DNA of 6,584 nt from Anaerovibrio sp. (GCA_016302095.1 JAEDOE010000064.1:1-6584); one strand, 5' to 3'. Shown: positions 1-6,201, counted from the first letter of the stretch. Notes: generated by a model from the sequence alone, not told the origin. Program-made: numbers and translations.

Positions 1-267
1 CTGGGCGGTGCCATTGCGGCAGTGGGCATCCTCACTCATACGGAGGTGCTGCTGGCGGTAATCGGCATTATCTTCGTCTGCGAGGCCATGTCCGTTATTA
101 TTCAGGTGACTTCCTTCAAGACCAGGGGCAAGCGGGTATTTTTGATGAGCCCGATTCACCATCACTTTGAGCTGAAGGGCTGGTCGGAGAAGAAGGTTGT
201 GTGGCGTTTCTGGCTGGGAGGGCTGATTGGCGGACTTTGCGGCCTGCTGCTTTTCCAAATAGGATAA
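1..267 (+). CDS. mraY: MraY, phospho-N-acetylmuramoyl-pentapeptide transferase (3' end only)
   Basis: This is the C-terminal 88 residues of an integral membrane enzyme that transfers phospho-MurNAc-pentapeptide from UDP to undecaprenyl phosphate, giving lipid I on the inner face of the cytoplasmic membrane. The frame is open from base 1 and ends at TAA 265-267, so the gene starts upstream; the family is normally about 320-360 residues. Three hydrophobic stretches are visible: around residues 1-18, 19-40 and 69-88. Between the last two lies the family signature [13 protein letters not shown] followed by VVWRFW; the His triplet belongs to the conserved cytoplasmic loop near the active site. The next gene is murD after a 101-nt gap, the normal order in dcw clusters. 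The GTG at 22 is internal and not a start. The identification is secure from the HHHFE motif and the context. Confidence 0.96.
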   Translation: MGGAIAAVGILTHTEVLLAVIGIIFVCEAMSVIIQVTSFKTRGKRVFLMSPIHHHFELKGWSEKKVVWRFWLGGLIGGLCGLLLFQIG

Positions 268-368
268 TTAGAAGCTGAACATTAATGATTAACTATTTAT
301 GATTTATAAATTATAACTTATAAATTTATAATTTATAAGTTGATATTATTAGGAAGGATCTGGCAAAA
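268..368 (+). other. mraY-murD spacer, AT-rich
   Basis: This 101-nt gap has no gene. It is far richer in A and T than the flanking coding sequence, especially 281-350. It holds the overlapping inverted repeats listed separately and the murD ribosome binding site AGGAAGG at 351-357, 11 nt before ATG 369. A perfect TATAAT lies at 327-332, but the hexamer 17 nt upstream (304-309, TTATAA) matches TTGACA at only three of six positions. Since the region is almost all A and T, I treat a promoter here as possible but unsupported. No GC-rich hairpin with a U tract is present, so it is not a classical terminator. Confidence 0.7.
301..342. repeat. Overlapping AT-rich inverted repeats between mraY and murD
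   Basis: Two perfect but mutually exclusive stems can be read. Stem 1 pairs 304-316 (TTATAAATTATAA) with 326-338, 13 bp with a 9-nt loop. It can be extended outward to about 300/342 with wobble pairs. Stem 2 pairs 315-325 (AACTTATAAAT) with 331-341, 11 bp with a 5-nt loop. A 14-bp self-palindrome, TTATAAATTTATAA, sits at 318-331. The sequence is built from variants of one short word, ATTTATAA. It could be a dispersed intergenic palindromic repeat, an mRNA processing or folding element, or a relic of repeat expansion. Nothing here shows which. Confidence 0.85.
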
Positions 369-1745
369 ATGATGGATTTTGCAAATAAGAATGTACTGGT
401 TGTAGGCGTAGGCATCAGCGGCAATGCCGTGGCCAAGCTTGCCAAGAGGCTGGGGGCGGCAAAGGTTGTCCTGAGTGATGCCAAGGCTGAGAAGGATTTG
501 AAATACGATTTGTCCGATGTGCGGGCTGCCGGTGTGGAGCTGGTTTTCGGCCCTCAGGCAGCAAGCCTTTTGGATGGTGCGGACATGGTAATCCTTTCTC
601 CGGCTGTGCCTGTAAAGGTGCCGCTGGTGCAGGAGGCATACAAGCGCAATATCAGCGTTGTTACCGAGGTACAGGTAGCATACGAGCTGGCAAAATCCCC
701 AATTTTGGCAGTAACCGGCACCAACGGCAAGACTACTACCGTTACCCTGCTGGGTGAGCTGATGAAGACCAGATACGAAAATGCCGGGGTAGGCGGCAAT
801 ATCGGCATCCCTCTCTGCGAGCAGGCGGTGCAGGCTGGCGAGGGAAGCTGCGTAGTGGCAGAGATTTCCAGCTATCAGATGGAGGCTACCACCAGCTTCC
901 GCCCTCATGTGGCTGTGGTGCTGAATGTCACCCCTGACCATGTGGTGCGCCATGGCAGCCTTGAGGTTTATCAGCAGATGAAGGAGAAGATGTTCTCCCA
1001 GCAGACGCCGGAGGACTACCTGGTGCTGAACTATGATAACGACAAGACCCGTGATATGGCTAACCGTGCCAAGGGACAGGTATTCTTCTTCAGCCGTTTG
1101 GAAAAGCTGGAGGAGGGAGCCTTTGTACAGGATGGCTGGCTGACTATCGTCTGGAAGGGACAGACCTGCCGTCTCTGCCGTACCGATGAGCTGAAAATCA
1201 AGGGCGGCCACAATGTGGAAAATGCTTTGGCTGCCGCTTCTGCCGCTTTTTTGGCAGGGGCGAGAATACCGAAGATTATTGATGTGTTGAAGGAATTTGC
1301 CGGAGTAGAGCATCGCATTGAGCCGGTGGCAACCGTGGATGGTGTGCCTTATTATAATGATTCCAAGGCTACCAATACTGATTCTTCCATCAAGGCACTG
1401 GAAAGCTTTGACGGGCACATCGTGCTGATTGCCGGTGGCGATGACAAGATGACTGATCTGACTGATTTTATGACCTTGGTCAAGGAGCGTGTGGATGAGC
1501 TGATCCTGGTGGGAGATGCAGCAGCACGCTTCAAGGAAAATGCCTTGAAGCTGGGATATCCGGCAGAGCATATCCATGAGGCCGGCTACTCCATGGAGGA
1601 GGCTGTGAAGACGGCACATGCTATTGCCGGTCCGCCTCAGACCGTGCTGCTGTCTCCTGCCTGCGCCAGCTTTGATATGTATGAGGGCTTCGAGGCAAGG
1701 GGCAGGGACTTCAAGAGGCTGGTCAAGGCATTGGCAGATAATTGA
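369..1745 (+). CDS. murD: MurD, UDP-N-acetylmuramoyl-L-alanine:D-glutamate ligase
   Basis: This cytoplasmic Mur ligase adds D-Glu to UDP-MurNAc-L-Ala using ATP. It has 458 residues, close to the usual 440-460. The N-terminal Rossmann-like UDP-binding domain shows VVGVGISGNAVAKL at 11-24. The central ATPase domain has the P-loop TGTNGKTTT at 116-124 (Lys121), GGNIGIP at 142-148 and AEISSYQ at 164-170. It also has the NVTPDH metal and substrate motif at 186-191, and Lys205 fits the carbamylated lysine position. The C-terminal domain shows GGHNVENALAA at 279-289, HRIE at 315-318, YYNDSKATN at 328-336 and SPACASFDMYEGFEARGR at 429-446. The usual DHLDRH reads DHVVRH here, with Val193 replacing a normally conserved Asp. 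ATG 369 is chosen because AGGAAGG (351-357) lies 11 nt upstream; ATG 372 directly follows and is an alternative. murG follows after 70 nt, and no ftsW lies between. Confidence 0.98.
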   Translation: MMDFANKNVLVVGVGISGNAVAKLAKRLGAAKVVLSDAKAEKDLKYDLSDVRAAGVELVFGPQAASLLDGADMVILSPAVPVKVPLVQEAYKRNISVVTEVQVAYELAKSPILAVTGTNGKTTTVTLLGELMKTRYENAGVGGNIGIPLCEQAVQAGEGSCVVAEISSYQMEATTSFRPHVAVVLNVTPDHVVRHGSLEVYQQMKEKMFSQQTPEDYLVLNYDNDKTRDMANRAKGQVFFFSRLEKLEEGAFVQDGWLTIVWKGQTCRLCRTDELKIKGGHNVENALAAASAAFLAGARIPKIIDVLKEFAGVEHRIEPVATVDGVPYYNDSKATNTDSSIKALESFDGHIVLIAGGDDKMTDLTDFMTLVKERVDELILVGDAAARFKENALKLGYPAEHIHEAGYSMEEAVKTAHAIAGPPQTVLLSPACASFDMYEGFEARGRDFKRLVKALADN

Positions 1746-1788
1746 TTGCCATAGATTGAAGCATTGGCAGCTTTTAGAATAGTGATTG
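1723..1788 (+). repeat. Degenerate direct repeat of the murD 3' end
   Basis: The murD tail and the following spacer share the exact 10-mer GCATTGGCAG, at 1728-1737 (coding KALADN-stop) and 1761-1770. The offset is 33 nt, so the second copy is in the murD frame and would read EALAAF. Flanking bases are partly similar, with TCAAG before copy one and TTGAA before copy two. Both copies are followed by A/T-rich sequence that ends in GATTG (1744-1748 and 1784-1788). On its own this is a weak repeat. It gains weight because the spacers after murG and ddl show the same pattern more clearly. Confidence 0.5.
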
Positions 1789-1798
1789 GTTATTTGCT

Positions 1799-1806
1799 GG
1801 ATGGAG
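1799..1806 (+). promoter_or_regulatory. murG ribosome binding site
   Basis: GGATGGAG ends 9 nt before ATG 1816, an ideal distance. It lies only 3 nt before ATG 1810 and overlaps ATG 1801, and nothing comparable precedes TTG 1786. It therefore points to 1816 as the murG start. Confidence 0.7.
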
Positions 1807-1815
1807 TATATGAAG

Positions 1816-2931
1816 ATGAAGATTATTGTTTCGGGTGGCGGTACGGGCGGTCATATTTATCCGGCCCTGACACTGATTCGGACATTGGAAAAGAAGGTTG
1901 ACAGGCTGGAAGTGCTGTATGTGGGCACTCATGCAGGGCTGGAGGCTGATATTATACCTAAAGAGGGAATACCCTTTGAAACAGTTGATTTGCAGGGCTT
2001 CAAGAGAAGCCTCAGCCCGGAGAATATACTGCGGGCTGCCAGGGCAATCAAGGGCGTAGGCAAGGCCATGGGCATTGTGAAAAAATTCCAGCCTGATGTG
2101 GTTATCGGCACCGGCGGATATGTATGCGGCCCTGTGCTGATGGCGGCAGGTCTCCTGGGGATTCCGTCCCTGATTCAGGAGCAGAATGTTATTCCGGGGA
2201 TTACCAATAAAATCCTGGCCAAGTTCGTGGACAGGATTGCCACCGGCTATCAGGAGGCAAGCAAGCATTTCCCGGCTGGCAAGGTGGAATTTACTGGCAA
2301 CCCTATCCGTGCCGAGGTAATGGCGCCGCGGCAGGAGGGTGACTATGAGGCATTTAATTTGCTGCCGGGCAGGAAGACTATTTTGGTATCCGGGGGCAGC
2401 CGGGGAGCCAGGAGCATCAACCGTGCCATGGTGAACGTGCTGAAGCATTATGCCGGCAGGCGGGATGTGCAGCTTCTGCATGCTACTGGCAAGGGAGAGT
2501 ACGAGGATATCATGAGCCGCATCCGGGCAGCCGGGGTGGATTTGGAGGAGGCCTGCAATTTGCAGGTGGTGCCATATCTGTACAATATGCCACAGGCAAT
2601 GTCCATTGCTGATCTGGCGGTGTTCCGTGCCGGTGCTACAGGGCTGGCGGAGCTGACTGCCAAAGGGATTCCGGCTATTTTGATTCCTTATCCTTATGCG
2701 GCGGAAAATCATCAGGAGCACAATGCCCGGGCGGTGGAAAAGGCCGGGGCTGCAAGGGTTATCCTGAACAAGGATATCAGCCCGGAGCTTTTGATTGAGA
2801 CTATTGATGACCTGCTGGAGGATCAGGGCACTTTGCGCAAAATGGCAGCCGCCAGCAGGTCGCTGGGCAGGCCGCAGGCGGCGGATACCATAGCCGAGAT
2901 GATTTTGGAACTGGCGAGAAGCAGGCAGTAA
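1816..2931 (+). CDS. murG: MurG, UDP-GlcNAc:lipid I N-acetylglucosaminyltransferase
   Basis: MurG is a membrane-associated GT-B glycosyltransferase (family GT28) that adds GlcNAc from UDP-GlcNAc to lipid I, making lipid II at the inner face of the membrane. From ATG 1816 it has 371 residues, near the family's 355-370. The N-terminal domain opens with the glycine-rich loop SGGGTGGHIYPAL at 6-18 (His13 in the catalytic region) and has a second loop, GTGGYVCGP, at 98-106. EQNVIPGITNK at 122-132 and FTGNPIR at 159-165 follow. The C-terminal UDP-GlcNAc domain shows VSGGSRGARSIN at 191-202, RAGATGLAEL at 271-280 and PYPYAAENHQEHNA at 291-304. Two positions differ from the common pattern: Gln121 where HEQN is usual, and Phe270 where SRAGA is usual. 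In-frame starts at TTG 1786, ATG 1801 and ATG 1810 exist, but ATG 1816 has the best-spaced Shine-Dalgarno and gives the family's typical N-terminus. Confidence 0.97.
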   Translation: MKIIVSGGGTGGHIYPALTLIRTLEKKVDRLEVLYVGTHAGLEADIIPKEGIPFETVDLQGFKRSLSPENILRAARAIKGVGKAMGIVKKFQPDVVIGTGGYVCGPVLMAAGLLGIPSLIQEQNVIPGITNKILAKFVDRIATGYQEASKHFPAGKVEFTGNPIRAEVMAPRQEGDYEAFNLLPGRKTILVSGGSRGARSINRAMVNVLKHYAGRRDVQLLHATGKGEYEDIMSRIRAAGVDLEEACNLQVVPYLYNMPQAMSIADLAVFRAGATGLAELTAKGIPAILIPYPYAAENHQEHNARAVEKAGAARVILNKDISPELLIETIDDLLEDQGTLRKMAAASRSLGRPQAADTIAEMILELARSRQ

Positions 2932-3016
2932 GGCATGATTTGTGGCGTTTTTGAGTTGGCAAAAGCAGCAGGACTAAGAAGGTTTTGAGCTGGCAAAAAG
3001 CGTCAGGTAGTAAAGG
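2899..3016 (+). repeat. Three degenerate tandem copies of the murG 3' end
   Basis: Copy A is the end of murG itself (2899-2933, coding MILELARSRQ and TAA). Copy B is 2935-2982 and copy C is 2983-3016. B and C abut; both start TTTTGAGYTGGCAAAA (2949-2964 and 2983-2998, 15 of 16 identical) and end in AGG, with a repeat length of 34 nt. B also begins ATGATTTG like copy A (ATGATTTTG) but carries about 9 extra bases. Translated, A gives ELARSRQ-stop, B (in the murG frame) ELAKAAGLRRF-stop, and C ELAKSVR-stop. The three are therefore related at both the base and the residue level. Copy C runs into the murC ribosome binding site (TAAAGGAGAG). The likely origin is repeated duplication of the gene tail followed by decay. 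Relatives of the strain could test this. Confidence 0.75.
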
Positions 3017-3018
3017 AG
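3012..3018 (+). promoter_or_regulatory. murC ribosome binding site
   Basis: AAAGGAG lies 9 nt before GTG 3028 and supports that non-ATG start. The site overlaps the end of repeat copy C, so the tail-duplication sequence appears to supply part of the signal. Confidence 0.8.
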
Positions 3019-3027
3019 AGAGTTTTC

Positions 3028-4419
3028 GTGTTAGACGGTATCAATAAAGTGCATTTTGTAGGCATTGGCGGCGCAGGCATGAGCGCACTGGCCAAAATCC
3101 TGGTTGAGAAGGGCTATCAGGTGTCCGGCTCCGATGTAAAGGAGTCTGTTATGACAGGTGTGCTGCGGGATTTAGGCGCACGGATATTTATCGGGCAGAA
3201 GGCTGAGAACGTGCATGGGGCGGAAGCCATCGTGATTTCCACCGCCATCAGGGAGGAAAATCCCGAGGTGGTGGAGGCAAAGAAGCTGGGGCTCAGAAGG
3301 CTGCACCGCTCCGATGTGAATGCCTACCTCATCAATAACTGCAAAGGCATTGCCGTAGCAGGTGCCCACGGCAAGACCACCACTACCTCCATGCTGGGGG
3401 TGGCCCTTGATTATGAGGGAGTATCACCAAGCATCATCATCGGCGGCGAGGTGGATTACCTGGGCAGCAACGCCAAGCTGGGCAAGAGCGATTACCTGGT
3501 GTCCGAGGCAGATGAAAGCGATGGCACTTTCCTGAAGTATTATCCTTATGTGGGCATTGTGACCAATGTGGAGAATGACCACATGGACCATTATGGCACC
3601 ATGGAGAATATCATCAAGGCATTTACCCAGTTCCTCGGCCAGATTCGCCCTGAGGGCTTTGGGGTTGTATGCTTTGACAATGAAAATATCCGCAATATTG
3701 TCAAGGATAATAAGGATAACGATAGGTTCAAGGCGCGGATTATCTCCTATGCAATTGAGTGCGGCGAGGCTGATTATCAGGCTGCAAATATTGAGAGCTC
3801 CGTGGAGGGGACTTCCTTTGATGTTATCCACAAGGGAGAAAATCTTGGCAAGGTGAAGCTCCATGTGCCGGGACGCCACAATGTCCTCAATGCCATGGCT
3901 GCCGTGGTGACGGGCCTGCAGCTGGGGCTGACCGTAGCGCAGATGGCGGAAGGCCTGACTATGTTCAACGGAGCCAAGCGCCGCTTCCAGACCAAGGGCA
4001 AGGTTGACGGCATCTGGGTGGTGGATGATTATGCCCATCATCCGACGGAGATTGCCACTACATTGAAGGCAGCCCGCCAGACTCAGCCCAAGCGGCTGAT
4101 TTGTGCTTTCCAGCCTCATCGCTACAGCCGCACCCAGCTTTTGCAGAAGGAGTACGGCAGCTGCTTCCAGGGCTGTGATGTGCTGGTGCTGACAGATGTG
4201 TATTCTGCCGGTGAGGACCCGATTCCGGGCATTGACGGTGAGCTTCTGGTGAAGGAAGTCAGGGAGCAGACCGGCCAGCAGGCGGTGTATATCCAGGACA
4301 AGAAGGAGATTGCCGGGTATCTGAAATCCATCGCCCAGCCGGGAGATTTGATTATGACCATGGGTGCCGGTGATATTGTCAAGTGCGGCGAAGCCCTCGT
4401 AGATTTGTTGCAGAAATAA
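3028..4419 (+). CDS. murC: MurC, UDP-N-acetylmuramate:L-alanine ligase
   Basis: MurC is the cytoplasmic, ATP-dependent ligase that adds the first residue, L-Ala, to UDP-MurNAc. Its 463 residues match the family (about 430-490). The N-terminal UDP-binding domain begins HFVGIGGAGMSALA at 9-22. The ATPase domain has the P-loop GAHGKTTTTSM at 112-122, EADESDGTF at 160-168 and NVENDHMDHYG at 180-190 (metal and substrate binding). The C-terminal domain shows PGRHNVLNA at 281-289, RRFQ at 318-321, DDYAHHP at 333-339, FQPHRYSRT at 361-369 and GAGDI at 446-450. All the signature residues I looked for are intact. GTG 3028 is the start because AAAGGAG lies 9 nt upstream and the family N-terminus begins just after it. 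The TAA is 17 nt before ddl, so the two are probably translated from one message. murB, often next to murC in Firmicutes, is not here. Confidence 0.98.
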   Translation: MLDGINKVHFVGIGGAGMSALAKILVEKGYQVSGSDVKESVMTGVLRDLGARIFIGQKAENVHGAEAIVISTAIREENPEVVEAKKLGLRRLHRSDVNAYLINNCKGIAVAGAHGKTTTTSMLGVALDYEGVSPSIIIGGEVDYLGSNAKLGKSDYLVSEADESDGTFLKYYPYVGIVTNVENDHMDHYGTMENIIKAFTQFLGQIRPEGFGVVCFDNENIRNIVKDNKDNDRFKARIISYAIECGEADYQAANIESSVEGTSFDVIHKGENLGKVKLHVPGRHNVLNAMAAVVTGLQLGLTVAQMAEGLTMFNGAKRRFQTKGKVDGIWVVDDYAHHPTEIATTLKAARQTQPKRLICAFQPHRYSRTQLLQKEYGSCFQGCDVLVLTDVYSAGEDPIPGIDGELLVKEVREQTGQQAVYIQDKKEIAGYLKSIAQPGDLIMTMGAGDIVKCGEALVDLLQK

Positions 4420-4436
4420 AGCATAGGAGAATATTT

Positions 4437-5372
4437 ATGAAAAAAATCGTAGTAGTCATGGGCGGCCCATCAACGGAGGCGGAGGTATCACGCCGCAGCG
4501 GCACCGCAATCCTCGAAGCCCTGAAAGCAAAAGGATACAATGCAGAGGGATTGGAGCTGAACCCTGCCACCTTTGCCAATGACATAAAGGCCAGCGGCGC
4601 GGAGTTTGTGTTCAACGCCCTCCATGGCAAGTTCGGCGAGGACGGCATCATTCAGGGCACTCTTGAGATGATGGGGATTCCATATACCGGCTCCGGCGTC
4701 ATGGCAGCAGCCGTTACCATGGACAAGGTGGCAACCAAGCGGTTCTTTATGGCAGAGGGGATTCCTACCCCGAAAGCACATACATATTTCAGATATGAGT
4801 TTAAAAAGCGCGACCTGACAGGCGAGATTTTGCAGGAATTCAGCGTGCCTGTAGTAGTCAAGGCTTCTTCCCAGGGCTCCAGCATCGGCGTAGTCATTGT
4901 GGAAAAGGCGGAGGAGCTGGAAGCAGCTCTTTCTGAGGCATTCAAGTATGACAGGGAAGTGCTGGTAGAGGAATTCATCAAGGGCAGGGAGCTGACCGTG
5001 GCTGTCTGGGGCAACGAGGAAAAACAGGAGGCTCTGCCGATTATTGAGATTACTACTGTCACCGGCAGATATGACTATGTGACCAAGTACAAGGTGGGTG
5101 CGTCCACCCACATCATTCCTGCTCCTATCCCTGAGGAAGTGACGAAAAAGGTCAAAGAGATTGCTATCCGGGCTTTTGCTGTCTGCGGCTGCAGCGGCAT
5201 GGCGCGGGTGGATTTCATGCTGGGGGAGGACAACCAGCCTTATGCCATCGAGGTGAATACCATCCCGGGCATGACAGAGACTTCCCTGGTGCCGGATGCA
5301 GGCAGGGCGGCAGGCATTGAGTTCCCTGAGCTGTGTGCCAGGATTTTGGCCATGGCAGGCTATGAGCCTTGA
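4437..5372 (+). CDS. ddl: D-alanine:D-alanine ligase (Ddl)
   Basis: This ATP-grasp ligase joins two D-Ala to form the dipeptide that MurF adds to the muropeptide; it acts in the cytoplasm. Its 311 residues match E. coli DdlB (306). By alignment from memory with DdlB, the key residues are present: Glu14 in GGPSTEAEVS (DdlB E15), Lys97 in TMDK, Lys142 and Ser148 in VKASSQGSSIG, and Glu185 in GRELTV. Also present are Lys217-Tyr218 in the omega loop (YDYVTKY), Arg257 and Asp259 in ARVDFML, and Glu272 and Asn274 in EVNTIPGMT. Tyr218 in the omega loop fits D-Ala as second substrate, not the D-lactate seen in Van-type ligases, which have Phe there. ATG 4437 is chosen over the open upstream frame because AGGAG (4425-4429) lies 7 nt before it and the family N-terminus starts there. 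The murC-ddl-ftsQ order resembles that of Proteobacteria. Confidence 0.97.
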   Translation: MKKIVVVMGGPSTEAEVSRRSGTAILEALKAKGYNAEGLELNPATFANDIKASGAEFVFNALHGKFGEDGIIQGTLEMMGIPYTGSGVMAAAVTMDKVATKRFFMAEGIPTPKAHTYFRYEFKKRDLTGEILQEFSVPVVVKASSQGSSIGVVIVEKAEELEAALSEAFKYDREVLVEEFIKGRELTVAVWGNEEKQEALPIIEITTVTGRYDYVTKYKVGASTHIIPAPIPEEVTKKVKEIAIRAFAVCGCSGMARVDFMLGEDNQPYAIEVNTIPGMTETSLVPDAGRAAGIEFPELCARILAMAGYEP

Positions 5373-5396
5373 TGACGGCAGGCTGTGAGCCTTGAT
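5352..5396 (+). repeat. Tandem duplication of the ddl 3' end including the stop codon
   Basis: The last 21 bases of ddl (5352-5372, coding MAGYEP and TGA) recur at 5375-5395 with 19 of 21 bases identical. Both differences are transitions (ATG to ACG, TAT to TGT), so copy two would read TAGCEP-stop. The period is 23 nt, which puts the second copy outside the ddl frame. Both copies lie at the ddl-ftsQ junction. This looks like a fairly recent tail duplication that lengthened the spacer. Confidence 0.85.
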
Positions 5397-5471
5397 TCCA
5401 GCAGATGGATATCGGGAAAGGTTCCCAGAAATGGGGAGCAGAGAAGAATAGCAGAAAAGGATGGATGAGCA
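5373..5471 (+). other. ddl-ftsQ spacer
   Basis: This 99-nt gap holds the second copy of the ddl tail (5375-5395), a small inverted repeat GGGAA/TTCCC (5414-5418 with 5422-5426, 3-nt loop) and the purine-rich ftsQ ribosome binding site AAAAGGA (5455-5461). I see no terminator with a U tract and no convincing promoter, so ftsQ is probably read from the upstream message. Confidence 0.6.
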
Positions 5472-6200
5472 GTGGACGGAAAAAAGCATAAAATGATTTC
5501 CCAGGGCTCCGTGGCAACCCTTTTGGTGGGATTGATCGTGGTGCTTGGCATATTGGCGTGCGCTCTTTCACCCATATTTGTGTTGAAGACTGTGAATATT
5601 CAGGGCAACCGCTTCGTGCAGGATGAGGATATTATCCGCATTGCAGGCATCAGGCTGGGGGAAAACCTTTTTCAGCTGCAGACTGATGAAATCAAGCGCA
5701 GCCTGACCAAGGATTTGCGCATTGAGCAGGCGGTAGTGCAGCGTTCTTTTCCCAGCCAGCTGGATATCAGCATTTCAGAAAGAATCCCGCTTGCTATGAT
5801 AAAATGTGACTATGGTTATCTGGAGCTGGGCAAGGGCGGTATCGTGCTGGATGCCCACCGCACCCTGCGGGACATGCCGGTGCCTATGATCAGCGGCGCC
5901 GGGGTGGCGGATTTGTTCGTGGGAGATGTGGTGGACGATGAGCAGGTAGGCAAGGTGCTGTCCTTCCTGGATGCCGTGGGAGAAAATACAGTCAAGAGCC
6001 TGTCAGAGATTAACATCACCAACCCGGAGGATGTAATGCTCTATGCCGGTTCCGTGCAGATACGCCTGGGGGCACTGGACAGGCTGGAAAGCAAGATTGA
6101 GGTTACCAAGAGTGTGATTAGCGAGCTGCAGCAGACGAAGCATCCTATTGCTTATGTGGATGCCAGGTTTGATGTGTATTCTGTGCGGCTGCGTCAGTAA
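5472..6200 (+). CDS. ftsQ: FtsQ/DivIB cell division protein
   Basis: This bitopic membrane protein of the divisome interacts with FtsL and FtsB (DivIC) and helps recruit and control the septal peptidoglycan synthase. It has 242 residues. A short basic cytoplasmic tail (1-13, KKHK) is followed by one membrane helix at about 14-36. Next comes a POTRA domain at about 36-105, starting FVLKTVNIQGNRFVQDEDI and ending FPSQLDISISERIPLAMI, the family hallmark. An extracytoplasmic FtsQ/DivIB beta domain follows at about 106-230, with YLELGKGGIVLD near its start and IAYVDARFDVYSVRL near the end. Translation likely begins at GTG 5472: AAAAGGA lies 10 nt upstream and an in-frame stop at 5466 excludes earlier starts. 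ATG 5493 is a weaker alternative that would remove most of the basic tail. DivIB is the Bacillus name. No ftsA follows directly. Confidence 0.93.
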   Translation: MDGKKHKMISQGSVATLLVGLIVVLGILACALSPIFVLKTVNIQGNRFVQDEDIIRIAGIRLGENLFQLQTDEIKRSLTKDLRIEQAVVQRSFPSQLDISISERIPLAMIKCDYGYLELGKGGIVLDAHRTLRDMPVPMISGAGVADLFVGDVVDDEQVGKVLSFLDAVGENTVKSLSEINITNPEDVMLYAGSVQIRLGALDRLESKIEVTKSVISELQQTKHPIAYVDARFDVYSVRLRQ

Positions 6201-6201
6201 G

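Noticed and set aside
304..332. Promoter with TATAAT at 327-332 before murD
   Set aside because: The -35 match is only three of six, and a TATAAT is expected by chance in a segment made almost entirely of A and T.
333..1619. Long open frame (428 codons) on the - strand opposite murD
   Set aside because: It lies almost wholly antisense to a clearly real murD. The translation is rich in His, Cys, Leu and Gln with no recognisable domain, as expected from the complement of this codon usage.
1774..2721. 315-codon frame on the - strand opposite murG
   Set aside because: It is the shadow of a conserved gene, with the same His/Gln/Leu-rich composition and no family motif.
2947..2966. Small hairpin (about 7 bp, 6-nt loop) after murG as a terminator
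   Set aside because: The stem is mostly A-T, has no following U tract, and arises from the TTTTG...CAAAA ends of the tail repeat.
2935..2988. Possible 17-codon peptide gene (MICGVFELAKAAGLRRF) in the murG-murC spacer
   Set aside because: It has no good Shine-Dalgarno, and its sequence is explained better as a decayed copy of the murG tail.
4437..5372. Ddl as a glycopeptide-resistance D-Ala-D-Lac ligase
   Set aside because: The omega loop keeps Lys-Tyr (YDYVTKY), typical of D-Ala-D-Ala ligases, and no vanH or vanX neighbour is present.
4488..5489. 333-codon frame on the - strand opposite ddl
   Set aside because: It is antisense to a complete, motif-perfect ddl and shows no domain of its own.
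4868..5510. Shared 13-mer TTCCCAGGGCTCC in ddl (4868-4880) and ftsQ (5498-5510)
   Set aside because: Both encode Ser-Gln-Gly-Ser with the same preferred codons; no similarity extends beyond it, so chance and codon bias suffice.
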